A stretch of 30,142 nt of DNA, taken from contig CAKUFD010000016.1 in NCBI GenBank assembly GCA_934647195.1, positions 1 to 30,142 of the forward strand. Reading direction: 5' to 3'. Positions 7,317 to 15,123 of the stretch are shown in pieces. Both the position numbers and the translations under genes were made by a program. This DNA is from an uncultured Collinsella sp. (GTDB taxonomy: Bacteria > Actinomycetota > Coriobacteriia > Coriobacteriales > Coriobacteriaceae). Below the pieces are notes generated by a model that saw nothing but the letters and a program-made list of their open reading frames with translations, made no database searches and was not told the origin of the DNA. Position 1 is the stretch's first letter, and each line of letters starts with the position of its first letter.

Positions 7317-7401
7317 ACGGGTCGCTAGCTGGCATGTGGAAGCGAATTCGGGGGAGAAGCGTGGCCGAAAGCGCGCCGGGGTTCGTCGGCAAACCCCTCG
7401 A

Positions 7402-7479
7402 CGGATAAAACCCACGCACAAACGTTCACTTTTCCTTATTTTTGGCAAAAAGTGCACGTTTGTGCGTGGGTTTTATCCG
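7402..7479. repeat. 78-bp near-perfect inverted repeat (possible dispersed palindromic element)
   Basis: The left arm (about 7402-7433) begins CGGATAAAACCCACGCACAA and the right arm (about 7447-7479) is its reverse complement, with one mismatch in about 31 bp. The loop is AT-rich. It lies in the gap of about 550 nt between the tRNA terminator and the surface-protein gene. It has no gene of its own; overlapping short frames here are fortuitous. The structure resembles a REP- or MITE-like extragenic palindrome. Confidence 0.7.
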
Positions 7480-7823
7480 GCACCGTCGCGGCGTCTGACT
7501 TGGTATGGCGACGATTATACGCGGCAGATCTCTCGAGCTTTCGTAAATGCCTCCTGCCCCCGCCCGGCTACATTTCCGGGCCATGCGTCCCTCGCTGCCG
7601 GTGGATAATGAGCCGCTGGGCGATATGAACAGGGCGCTTGCCCCTTGTACCATCTAACATGCTACATAAAATCGCAAAGCTATCGAAAACGGCGCCACCA
7701 CGATTGCCGTCGGACACATGCCGCAGCGACCTCGACATCAACCGTCGGTACTCATGGTTGCACCAAGGCGCGTCAAACGCCGGTTTCACTCCTTTGCGAG
7801 CCCCCCAGGACGAGAGGAGCGTC

Positions 7824-9566
7824 ATGAGCAAGATACGGAAACTGATGGGTGTTGCCTTAGCACTCGCCTTCGCTATGGCGATGCTGCCGGCGATGGCATT
7901 CGCCGAGACAACGCAGTACGACCTGTTCGTTAACGGCGAGCAGTTCACCAGCGACAATCTCACTATTGCATGCGGCGAGGGAACGGCGACGTACAATCCC
8001 GACGCGCAAACCCTTACGCTGAGCAACGCGTCCATCACAAACGTGCTCGGCTATGGCGGCATCAATTCAGGGTTGACAAGCGATCTGAGCATCGTGCTTC
8101 AGGGCGAGAACCGCATTACTTTTGATGACAACATGGGCGTTATGGCTGCGGGGAATATCGAGTTCTCGGGGTCTGGTAGCCTCGCTATCAATGTTGCGGG
8201 GGAAACGATGGACGGCATAAGTGCTGCCGGCAGCGTCTCGGTGTGTGAAACGACCCTTAACATTAATGCCCCGGGCGGCATTGGCATTGCCAGCGACGGT
8301 TCGGTATTCGTCGATAACGCGAAGCTCACGTCGCATGCGCTGTATGCGGGCGTCGATGCCATCAATCTCACTATCGAAAACGACAGCGTGGTTGACATCT
8401 CGGCGACGGAAAACAACTGCAACGCCGCGTTTATCAGTTCCCGCGGCGGTCCTGCGGGCGGCAACCTGAGCATCTCGAATTCGAGCGTCGTGGCAAAGAG
8501 CCTCTTCCCCGGTCTGTTCGCCGAAGGAAACCTGACGATTGACGGTGGCTCTGTCCAATCGACCTCTACTGCGGATTCCGGCCTGTGGGCAAGCGGCGAT
8601 CTGACCATCAAGGGCGGCGCAAAGGTCGCGCTCGAGGGCATATATCCGGCTGGCTGCGCCGGCGATTTCACAGTCTACGCGGCCGAGATCGACGCCAAGA
8701 ACACCAATGTGGATAATATCCCCGCGCTCCTTGATAGCCCCACCATCAGCGGCGATTTTGATCTGACGCATGCCGTTGCCGTCGACAACGAGGGCACGAC
8801 CATCGACCTTATCGAGCACGATGGCGTCGAGCAGGCCAAGGGCTTCCTGCACCTCTACAAGAACATTCACTTTATCACGGGTGAGAAGTCCGTGACCTAC
8901 AGCTTCCCCTTCACGAAGGTCGTTAAGAAGGGCGGCGACATTGCTCCCGGTAAGCAGGAGTTTGAACTCGAGATTTTCAACGTTGGTGTGGGTCAGATTG
9001 AGGATTACGCCGACGTGACCGTGACGGCGACCGTTGCCACGAACGGTGCGGGAGAATACGAGGGGCTCCTTACCATCCAAGGCCCGAAGAGCCAGGTGCG
9101 CGACATCACCTGCGAGGGCTTCTGCGTGCGTGAGAAGAATACGGGAATTGCCAACTGGACCTATTCCGCCGCTGTTTACCAGATTTTCTGCCATGAGTAT
9201 GAGATTACGACCGACGTTCAGTCGGCCACTCAGTCGAGCTACGAGATCTTCCCCGTCAAGCTGGTGGAAACCGATAGCGGCACATTTTATGAGAAGACCC
9301 AGGACGCGCCCGTAGCGAGCATGACGTTTGAGAATGTTTATACGGAGAAGGCCGTGCCTGCCGAAGGCGATAAGCCCGATACCGACAAAAAGCCTGCTGC
9401 CACCACGAAGCCTGCCGGAAAGAAAAAGACCACTGCAGGTAAGATTCCCAGCACGGGTGACAGCAATGCCTCGGCCATGGAATGCGTCGCGCTGCTAGCG
9501 ATTGCAGGTGCACTAACTGTTGCGCTTTCTGCCAAGAAGCTTCGCGACGAACGTGACGCCCATTAA
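7824..9566 (+). CDS. Sortase-anchored surface protein with right-handed beta-helix repeats and pilin-like domain
   Basis: A 580-residue secreted wall protein. The start chosen is the ATG at 7824, preceded by GAGAGGAG and opening a signal peptide (M-S-K-I-R-K-L, hydrophobic core to residue 24, cleavage near A-F-A-E). Residues 30-320 contain repeating units of the type L-T-I-x-N/G-x-S-V, as expected for a parallel beta-helix. Residues 350-510 resemble a Spy0128/FctA pilin-type domain: S-F-P-F-T-K at the start and M-T-F-E-N-V-Y at the end, where the Lys and Asn could form an intramolecular isopeptide bond. A Lys/Thr/Pro-rich spacer leads to the sorting signal I-P-S-T-G-D (541-546), a hydrophobic helix and a charged tail. 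No sortase gene is in the window. A role in adhesion is likely but the ligand is unknown. Confidence 0.82.
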   Translation: MSKIRKLMGVALALAFAMAMLPAMAFAETTQYDLFVNGEQFTSDNLTIACGEGTATYNPDAQTLTLSNASITNVLGYGGINSGLTSDLSIVLQGENRITFDDNMGVMAAGNIEFSGSGSLAINVAGETMDGISAAGSVSVCETTLNINAPGGIGIASDGSVFVDNAKLTSHALYAGVDAINLTIENDSVVDISATENNCNAAFISSRGGPAGGNLSISNSSVVAKSLFPGLFAEGNLTIDGGSVQSTSTADSGLWASGDLTIKGGAKVALEGIYPAGCAGDFTVYAAEIDAKNTNVDNIPALLDSPTISGDFDLTHAVAVDNEGTTIDLIEHDGVEQAKGFLHLYKNIHFITGEKSVTYSFPFTKVVKKGGDIAPGKQEFELEIFNVGVGQIEDYADVTVTATVATNGAGEYEGLLTIQGPKSQVRDITCEGFCVREKNTGIANWTYSAAVYQIFCHEYEITTDVQSATQSSYEIFPVKLVETDSGTFYEKTQDAPVASMTFENVYTEKAVPAEGDKPDTDKKPAATTKPAGKKKTTAGKIPSTGDSNASAMECVALLAIAGALTVALSAKKLRDERDAH

Positions 9567-9612
9567 AACCAAAGGCCGTGGTGTCTGCTAAGGCAAACGT
9601 AGCCAAACAGCA

Positions 9613-9660
9613 AAGGGACCGGTTCCGGATGAGTTCCGGAACCGGTCCCTTGCGTTTTGC
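9613..9660. terminator. Terminator between the surface-protein gene and the PTS operon end
   Basis: AAGGGACCGGTTCCGGA (9613-9629) and TCCGGAACCGGTCCCTT (9635-9651) are a perfect 17-bp stem with a 5-nt loop, followed by GCGTTTT. It serves the plus-strand surface gene and probably also the converging minus-strand operon. Confidence 0.85.
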
Positions 9661-9693
9661 CGGCTATTTGGCGGGCGCAACTGCTGAACTTAA

Positions 9694-10299
9694 TTAGTCA
9701 ATTTCGGGAAGTTGCAGTTCTCGTGCGTAATCCTCTTGCGTGAAAAGGCCTACAACCGAGAACTCGCCATTCTCGTAGGAGAAGTGGATTGCGCCGCAGT
9801 TGCCCGGTACCTTGTCGTTCGGATTTGCGTCCTCTCCGAGAACGGCGTCATAAAATTCCTTGCACGAGCGCCCGTGGCTGACAATCAGGACGCACTCATT
9901 CTCATCTTGCTCCATGATGTCGTGAATGCAATTGAACACACGGGTTCGCACCGTCGACTGGGCCTCTCCGCCGAATTGGCAAAAGTAGTCGCCAAAAGGC
10001 GCCTGAGGCATTAGGGCAACCCTTTCTGCCTCGTAATAGCCAAAGAACCACTCGCGAAGCGGCTGCTTAATCTCGGGTGCAAGGTCGGGCTCAACAAGCT
10101 TCGAGGTCGTTACTGCGCGATGGAGATCTGAGCAGTAGAGATGGTCAAAATGAATCCCTTTGCTTTGAAAGAAGAGCCCGGCTCGCTTTGCCTGTTCGAT
10201 TCCTGTTTCGGTGAGAGGGGAATCGGACCATCCCGAAATAAGATGCTTGGAATTAAAGAGCGTTTGGCCATGCCTCATCAAATATAGATTCTTCTTCAT
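9694..10299 (-). CDS. Histidine phosphatase family protein (phosphoglycerate mutase-like)
   Basis: A 201-residue cytoplasmic phosphatase of the RHG branch. The motif R9-H10-G11-Q-T near the start supplies the phosphohistidine nucleophile H10. The second catalytic histidine is H142 in S-H-G-R, and an Arg in S-D-L-H-R-A (about 57-62) completes the pocket. Family members remove phosphate from small sugar or acid phosphates. It is the last gene of the PTS operon: its ATG (complement of 10297-10299) directly abuts the stop codon of the phosphotriesterase-family gene, so the two are translationally coupled. I infer that it acts on the phosphorylated product of that pathway. General phosphoglycerate mutase activity is less likely in this context. 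Confidence 0.88.
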   Translation of the reverse strand: MKKNLYLMRHGQTLFNSKHLISGWSDSPLTETGIEQAKRAGLFFQSKGIHFDHLYCSDLHRAVTTSKLVEPDLAPEIKQPLREWFFGYYEAERVALMPQAPFGDYFCQFGGEAQSTVRTRVFNCIHDIMEQDENECVLIVSHGRSCKEFYDAVLGEDANPNDKVPGNCGAIHFSYENGEFSVVGLFTQEDYARELQLPEID

Positions 10300-11268
10300 T
10301 TAGGCACCGACCTTCTTGTTCGTGAAGGCACGGCGAGCATTATGGATGAGCATCTTGTCCACCGTTTGCTGGCTTATGCCGGAAGCCAGCAGGCGTGGAG
10401 TGAAAATGCCAAGGTTGTAGCCAAGGCCCGGGCCTCCCTCGTAGGAGCGGAAATACGATTTTCCTCCCAGGTCGGCTCCCATCAGCAGCTGATCTTCGAA
10501 CCCGGCCTCTACCATGTGCTCGATCAGGTGGGCGATTACCTCGTCTGTGTAGTACTTAACGCGGGCAGCGCCATCATAAATAAGGAAAACACCGCGCTTG
10601 GCGATCTGTTCGTGGTAGTAGTAGTCCGGGTTGCGGTCGATATGGCCAAGGATGATGTTGTCTGGCTTCGCTCCGTCTTCGAGAAGGATATCGATTGCCT
10701 CGAGCGCCATCGTTCCTTTCTCAAGGTGAAGGGAAACGGGGGTACCGGTTTTATTGGAGGCGATTGCCGCGGCGCGGAGTTCCTTTTTCTCAACAGTCGT
10801 GATCGATTGCAGGCTGCATGCCGCCTTGATGACGCCTGCGCGGCCTTCTGATCTTTTGACTATGGGGCCGGCGTAGTCATAGATATCAATGCCGTCGCAT
10901 ACGTCTGCAACGAGGAGTTCGACAAGCTGCTCCGTGCCGTATTTCCACAGGAAATGGGACTTGTCGTAGAACTCCGACTTATGAAAACCCGTGGTCGCAA
11001 TGATGTTGACGCCGCTTTTTGCACTGATCTCACGCAGGCTTTCGATGCTGCGCCCGCTGCCGATGGGGGTCATTTCGACGAGGGTGTTACCGCCAACTTG
11101 TTTGAAAAGCTCCAATTCCTCGAGAGCCTTATTTTCGTCGGGCATGTCGAAGTCGCTTCCATTGGTGATGACTTCGATGCCACCCTTTCTGATGAGATGG
11201 TCGTGGGCATCGGTCTTCCCGATGCTTGATGGGTCGACTTTCCCCAGGACCGTTTCGATAAATGCCAT
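10300..11268 (-). CDS. Phosphotriesterase-family metal hydrolase, likely sugar-lactone phosphate lactonase
   Basis: A 322-residue TIM-barrel hydrolase of the phosphotriesterase family (COG1735 type). The binuclear metal ligands are all visible: H22-D-H24, the lysine to be carboxylated K148 in G-V-I-K-A, H181 in S-L-H, H209 in G-H-I-D-R-N and D266 in G-A-D-L. Characterised relatives of this subgroup open 5-phosphorylated furanose lactones, not pesticides. Linkage to an ascorbate-type PTS fits a phospholactonase taking the place of UlaG. I start at the ATG at 11268 because GGAGG lies 5 nt upstream; a TTG four codons earlier would place that site inside the gene. A terminator-like hairpin (11279-11317) separates it from the IIC gene. 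Substrate identity is inferred. Confidence 0.85.
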   Translation of the reverse strand: MAFIETVLGKVDPSSIGKTDAHDHLIRKGGIEVITNGSDFDMPDENKALEELELFKQVGGNTLVEMTPIGSGRSIESLREISAKSGVNIIATTGFHKSEFYDKSHFLWKYGTEQLVELLVADVCDGIDIYDYAGPIVKRSEGRAGVIKAACSLQSITTVEKKELRAAAIASNKTGTPVSLHLEKGTMALEAIDILLEDGAKPDNIILGHIDRNPDYYYHEQIAKRGVFLIYDGAARVKYYTDEVIAHLIEHMVEAGFEDQLLMGADLGGKSYFRSYEGGPGLGYNLGIFTPRLLASGISQQTVDKMLIHNARRAFTNKKVGA

Positions 11269-11278
11269 AAATGCCTCC

Positions 11279-11317
11279 AAAAGAAAGTGCGGGCGCCCTT
11301 TGGCAAGGCACCCGCAC
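11279..11317 (-). terminator. Intra-operon hairpin between PTS IIC and the phosphotriesterase-family gene
   Basis: On the minus strand an 11-bp stem (arms 11307-11317 and 11287-11297, one G-U pair) with a 9-nt loop is followed by TTTCTTTT and then, at once, by the GGAGG of the next gene. It could reduce expression of the two enzyme genes relative to the transporter genes, or stabilise the 3' end of the transporter mRNA. Confidence 0.6.
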
Positions 11318-11343
11318 GGAGAGAAAGGCTTTTGCGGGAAAGG

Positions 11344-12648
11344 CTATGCAATACCTGCAATAAGCTTGATGACGAAGAGGACCGGGAGCCAGAACACGGC
11401 GTAGTCGATGTTCGAAAGCATGAGGCCGGTGCCAAAGAGCGAGCCCATCATCGGGTAGAGGGCGATGATGCCCAGATGAGCGATGAAGCTGGAGACAAAG
11501 CCGCCCAGGAGAGCGCCCTTCCAGCCGCCGTACTTGTTGCCAAACACGCCGACCGTGCATCCGTCAAAGAACAGGATGATCGGGCTCGGGAAGACGACTA
11601 CGGAAGAACCGAGGGCGACGGTGAGCAGGCAAACGATGATGCCGGCGGGGATGGAGCCCAGGAAGCCGAACATTGCGCCGGAGGGGCTGAACGGATAGAG
11701 AACGGGGCAGTCGAGAGCGGGGACCGAATTGGGGATGAGCTTCTCGGAAATACCCTTGAATGCCGGGATGATGGAGTTGAGGAACATGCGGACGCCGGAG
11801 AGCATGATGGACACGCCGGCGGCGAACTTCAGGCCCTCCATGATGAGGAAGATGACCCAGTTCTGAGAGCCGGAAAGCGTCTCGACCTGACCCTGTCCCA
11901 CAACAAGGCCGATGATGACGAAGAGGACCGGCATGATGAGGGAGAGCGCCAAAGTGACGTCCTGGAACAGGTAGAGTCCGCCGGGGAGCTTGATGTTCTC
12001 GGCGTCCTCGTCCTCGGCGTGCTTGCTAAACAGCTTGCCGCAGAGGGCACCGATGAGGGTACCGAACTGTGCTGCGTGGCCAAGGGTGAAGTCCTCGCCA
12101 AAGTACTTCTTTCCCAGGGCACGAGGAATTGCGGGCGTGAAGGTCCAGTAGAGTGCTGCCAGAACCGCGCAGGTGACGATAAGAGGCATTCCCTCAAGGC
12201 CGAGGATGCAGTTGATCGAAAGCGCGAGGAAAACTGCGAGGTACAGCATCATGTGTGCCGTGAGATAGACGTTCTTCATATCCTTTTTGGGCATGAGGAA
12301 GACCATCACAAGGTGGATGATGAAGCCGAGGACGAAGATGGAGACAACGGTCTCGGACATGGCGGACATACCCACGGCGAATGCCGCCTCGTTCATGGGC
12401 ATAACGCCGTTAACGCCTACAACAGCGTTAAGCAGCTGCATGACGGGGGTGATGGTGTTGGAGATTAGATCTGCGCCGGCATTGAGGATCAGCATGCCGA
12501 CGATGGTCTTGATTACGCCCTCGAAGACTTCGCTCGCGGGGGTCTTTTGCAGGAGCAGACCGACAAGCGTGATGATGCCCAGGAAGATGGGGGCTTGGTC
12601 AAGCACCTGGAAAATGATGAAGTTGCCGATGGAGGCAAGAATATCCAT
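11344..12648 (-). CDS. PTS system IIC component, ascorbate (UlaA/SgaT) type
   Basis: A 434-residue integral membrane permease of the PTS L-ascorbate superfamily. Features shared with UlaA include the opening N-Q/F-V-L-x-x-A-P-x-x-L-G-I, the segment G-x-I-K-T-I-V-G-M-L-I-L-x-A-G, the central L-P-G-x-L-x-x-F-x-D, G-V-R-M-F-L, the I-P-x-x-V-P-A-L-D-C stretch and the late G-V-F-x-N-K-Y-G-G-W-K-A-L motif. About ten to eleven membrane segments are present. It would carry a sugar acid or lactone across the membrane while IIB phosphorylates it. AGAGA lies just before the ATG. Upstream on the same strand are the IIB gene (62 nt) and the IIA gene, giving a three-protein transporter. The substrate could be ascorbate or another lactone; the sequence cannot decide. 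Confidence 0.92.
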   Translation of the reverse strand: MDILASIGNFIIFQVLDQAPIFLGIITLVGLLLQKTPASEVFEGVIKTIVGMLILNAGADLISNTITPVMQLLNAVVGVNGVMPMNEAAFAVGMSAMSETVVSIFVLGFIIHLVMVFLMPKKDMKNVYLTAHMMLYLAVFLALSINCILGLEGMPLIVTCAVLAALYWTFTPAIPRALGKKYFGEDFTLGHAAQFGTLIGALCGKLFSKHAEDEDAENIKLPGGLYLFQDVTLALSLIMPVLFVIIGLVVGQGQVETLSGSQNWVIFLIMEGLKFAAGVSIMLSGVRMFLNSIIPAFKGISEKLIPNSVPALDCPVLYPFSPSGAMFGFLGSIPAGIIVCLLTVALGSSVVVFPSPIILFFDGCTVGVFGNKYGGWKGALLGGFVSSFIAHLGIIALYPMMGSLFGTGLMLSNIDYAVFWLPVLFVIKLIAGIA

Positions 12649-12710
12649 GTCTCTTCCAATCGATACGGAACTAAGGACGGGAATTGAAAAATAGAAGCCA
12701 GAGGTGGTTT

Positions 12711-13010
12711 TTACTCAGCCTGGCCAGCGAAGAACTCGTCGAGCTTTGCGTTGATCTCGTCCTTCTTGATGAGGTTCGTGACGTACATGACCGTGGTGCG
12801 GCTGCGAATGTCATCGGAGATGTGGCTTGCCATGCTCTTGGTGGTCAAGATGATGTCGGCGTCGATGCTCTTGACGCTTCCGATGTCGGCGACGGTGACG
12901 GTGGCATCGATGTCGTGGCTCTTCACGTAGTCCATGATTGCCATGCGGGCGAGGCTGCTCGTACCGAGGCCCATACCGCAAAGTGCAGTGATTTTGTAAC
13001 GCTTATCCAT
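12711..13010 (-). CDS. PTS system IIB component, ascorbate/lactose-like type
   Basis: A 99-residue cytoplasmic phosphotransfer protein. The phosphorylated cysteine is C11 in the P-loop-like motif A-L-C-G-M-G-L-G-T-S-S, typical of UlaB/SgaB and related IIB proteins. Length is normal for a free-standing IIB. I chose the ATG at 13010 because GGATGA lies 7 nt before it; an alternative ATG at 13019 would add M-I-L but lacks a clear ribosome site. It sits between the IIA (43 nt) and IIC (62 nt) genes and receives phosphate from the former. Confidence 0.92.
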   Translation of the reverse strand: MDKRYKITALCGMGLGTSSLARMAIMDYVKSHDIDATVTVADIGSVKSIDADIILTTKSMASHISDDIRSRTTVMYVTNLIKKDEINAKLDEFFAGQAE

Positions 13011-13053
13011 GAGAATCATCCATTTCTTGAGTTAATCGATCGGATAATTTGGG

Positions 13054-13497
13054 TTAATAACGGCTGATAAGGTCCATGACTTCCGATACGTCTGCTGCGT
13101 CGAGAATTCCATCGACGTTGCTCTTGTCTTCGAGAAGCGAAACCAACCTTGCGAGAGCATCGAGATGCGACTCCGAATCAGTCGAGCAGAGGCAAATCAC
13201 GAGGCTCACGGGATCGTTTTCGGGGTTGCCGAAATTAACGGGGGTATCGAGGGTGATCAGGCTCAGGCCGACAGCGAGTGCTCCGTCTTCCGGGCGAGCG
13301 TGAGGAATGGCAATGCCAGGGGCTATGACCATGTAAGGGCCGAATTCCTCGACAGCAGAAATCATTCGCTTAGTGAATGATTCGGTTGCTTTGCCTGCTG
13401 AGACAAGGAGGTTTCCACCAATCGCAATCGCTTCTTCGTAGCTGTCTACTTTGTTGTGAAGCGAAACACATTGCGGTTCTAGCCAAGTATCAAGCAT
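13054..13497 (-). CDS. PTS system IIA component (mannitol/fructose-type EIIA-2 fold)
   Basis: A 147-residue cytoplasmic phosphocarrier that takes phosphate from HPr and passes it to IIB. The active-site His lies in A-P-G-I-A-I-P-H-A-R-P-E-D-G, the standard EIIA type-2 signature used by UlaC-like proteins. The start ATG at 13497 has GAAAGGGG 5 nt upstream; the frame is open 18 codons further, but without a ribosome site. It is the first gene of the minus-strand operon IIA-IIB-IIC-hydrolase-phosphatase. The preceding 370-nt gap to the divergent lacI-type gene is full of palindromes (13595-13684) and should hold the operon promoter. Confidence 0.92.
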   Translation of the reverse strand: MLDTWLEPQCVSLHNKVDSYEEAIAIGGNLLVSAGKATESFTKRMISAVEEFGPYMVIAPGIAIPHARPEDGALAVGLSLITLDTPVNFGNPENDPVSLVICLCSTDSESHLDALARLVSLLEDKSNVDGILDAADVSEVMDLISRY

Positions 13498-13594
13498 AAA
13501 ACCCCTTTCGTTATCATTCGTTTCTACAACGCTTGCGGAGCATCGATGCATATGGGCGCTGCCTGAAACCGAGAATAGCGATTCGTTTTTTTTT

Positions 13595-13684
13595 TTTCGA
13601 AAATTGGAAAAAAATTTCGAACGGTGCCATTTGTTCGGTGAACGTATTTCGAAGTTAAGCGAAAGTTAACACTTCGTTAACGAA
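13595..13684. promoter_or_regulatory. Cluster of palindromes between the PTS operon and the LacI-type gene
   Basis: TTTCGAA occurs at 13595-13601, 13615-13621 and 13647-13653; the first two are arms of an inverted repeat (13596-13605 with 13612-13621). Further on, GTTAAC appears at 13665 and 13676, the second inside the perfect 12-bp palindrome TTCGTTAACGAA (13673-13684). A run of 13 T precedes the cluster. The central CG of TTCGAA fits LacI-type operators. The rest of the 13498-13870 gap shows nothing else definite. Confidence 0.5.
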
Positions 13685-13870
13685 ATCAACCAGGTTCATT
13701 CAAAGAGCCTTACGGCATTCTCGCTCTTATTATTTAGCGACCCCTCGATAGGGAGAGCCCAATCCGCTGCTGTGGCTTTTGGGTTTTACACTCTCCGTCC
13801 CACTTCTCCTTCCGGGGTGATAAAGTTGTTGACCACACGGAAATGCAGGCGTGGAAAGGGAACGATCGCA

Positions 13871-14884
13871 TTGGCTCAAAAGGTGACACTCAAGCAGATT
13901 GCCAACGAGGTGGGGCTTTCTCCTTCCTCGGTCTCCCTCGTGCTCAACGACCGGCCCTGCCGCATCTCGGAGGAAAATCGTCGTCGCATCAAGGAGGTTG
14001 CGGCGCGCGAGCACTACGTTCCCAACCAGATCGCTCGCAGCCTGGTGATGCGCGAGTCCAAGACGCTCGGCCTTATCGTTCCCAACATCGAGAGCCGCTT
14101 CTTCTCCTCGCTTGCCAAGAATCTGGAGCAGCGTTGCCGCGCTGAGGGCTATGCCTTGTTCATCACCAACTCCGATGGCCTGCCCGAAAACGATCTGGAC
14201 CTGTTGGCCCTTCTCGTCACGCGTGGCGTGGACGGTATCTTCCTGGTTGTTGCCGATGAACTTGCAGACGACAGCGTGCTGGTCGATGAGCTTTCTCATC
14301 TGCCGGTGCCTTATGTGATGGTCGACCGCGTGGTGGATAACCTGTCGTGCGACAAAGTTTTGTTCGACCACGAACAGGGCGGTTACATGGCAACAAAATA
14401 CCTGCTCGAGAAGGGCCATGAGCGTATCGCCTGTATGGTCAACGCCGCCAAATCTATGACAGGCCGCAAGCGTCTTGCCGGCTACGAGCGCGCACTTGCC
14501 GAGGCCGACGTTGCCTTTGATCCCTCGCTGGTGGTCGAGACTGACTACTACATCTCCGACGCATACGAGGCGTCGACCAAGGTTCTTGATAGCGACGCCA
14601 CAGCGGTTTTTGCGAGTTCCGATAACATCGCCCTCGGCTTGCTCAAGCGTCTGTACCGGTGCGGCCGTCGTGTACCGAGCGATTACTCGGTAGTGAGCTA
14701 CGACAACAGCGCCGCCGATGCCCTATTCGAGCCGGCTCTGACTTCAATCGAGCAGGACGTTACCATGCTTTCTGAGCATGCTATCAACATGATGCTCCGC
14801 AAGATCGAAAAGCCAACGGCGCGCCCCATCGAGCGTGTGCTCGAGCCGCGTCTCGTGGTGCAAGGTAGCGTTTCCCCGCGTTAG
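13871..14884 (+). CDS. LacI-family transcriptional regulator
   Basis: A 337-residue repressor with the full LacI layout. The N-terminal helix-turn-helix reads V-T-L-K-Q-I-A-N-E-V-G-L-S-P-S-S-V-S, followed by the hinge region Y-V-P-N-Q-I-A-R-S-L-x-M-R-x-S-K-T-L-G-L-I-V-P-N and a periplasmic-binding-protein-like sugar domain (about 60-330). I place the start at TTG 13871, where the protein begins M-A-Q-K-V-T-L with AAAGGG about 10 nt upstream. The frame is open further left but the added residues do not match the family. It diverges from the PTS operon and is codirectional with the phosphoketolase gene, which has LacI-type AAAACGTTTT sites. Both are candidate targets; the effector is probably a sugar phosphate or sugar acid. 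Confidence 0.9.
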   Translation: MAQKVTLKQIANEVGLSPSSVSLVLNDRPCRISEENRRRIKEVAAREHYVPNQIARSLVMRESKTLGLIVPNIESRFFSSLAKNLEQRCRAEGYALFITNSDGLPENDLDLLALLVTRGVDGIFLVVADELADDSVLVDELSHLPVPYVMVDRVVDNLSCDKVLFDHEQGGYMATKYLLEKGHERIACMVNAAKSMTGRKRLAGYERALAEADVAFDPSLVVETDYYISDAYEASTKVLDSDATAVFASSDNIALGLLKRLYRCGRRVPSDYSVVSYDNSAADALFEPALTSIEQDVTMLSEHAINMMLRKIEKPTARPIERVLEPRLVVQGSVSPR

Positions 14885-15078
14885 CGGGATGGGGGGAAGG
14901 CCTGGCGTTCCTCGCCACATGTCATAAAAGGCAATAACGGTCTCGTTCGGGGCGTCATATGGAGGCGCTATGGAGGTCTAGGGCGGTAATCTTTTGCAGC
15001 GCCAAAGCCGCTAACGAGCCCACCATGCTGTATAAATGCTTAAATAATGTCCCTCAATATGTATAAATCTTTACAATG

Positions 15079-15123
15079 CTAAAACGTTTTTCCATAACGA
15101 TAAAACGTTTTAGCACCTATACT
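15079..15123 (+). promoter_or_regulatory. Phosphoketolase promoter with paired LacI-type operators
   Basis: GCTAAAACGTTTT (15079-15091) and its exact inverse (15101-15113) face each other across 9 nt, and each contains the palindrome AAAACGTTTT with the central CG of LacI/CcpA-type operators. A good -10 box, TATACT (15118-15123), follows 4 nt later, so bound repressor would cover the promoter. The -35 is weak. Confidence 0.65.

Noticed and set aside
7309..7653. Short open frames on both strands across the inverted repeat
   Set aside because: Both strands encode a similar peptide only because the DNA is palindromic; there is no start signal.
7630..7720. CGCAAAGC (7673-7680) with nearby hairpins, reminiscent of a c-di-GMP-I riboswitch before a surface-protein gene
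   Set aside because: The GGGCAAACC-type first hairpin and the closing GGGTTRCC segment of that class are not present; only one short string matches.
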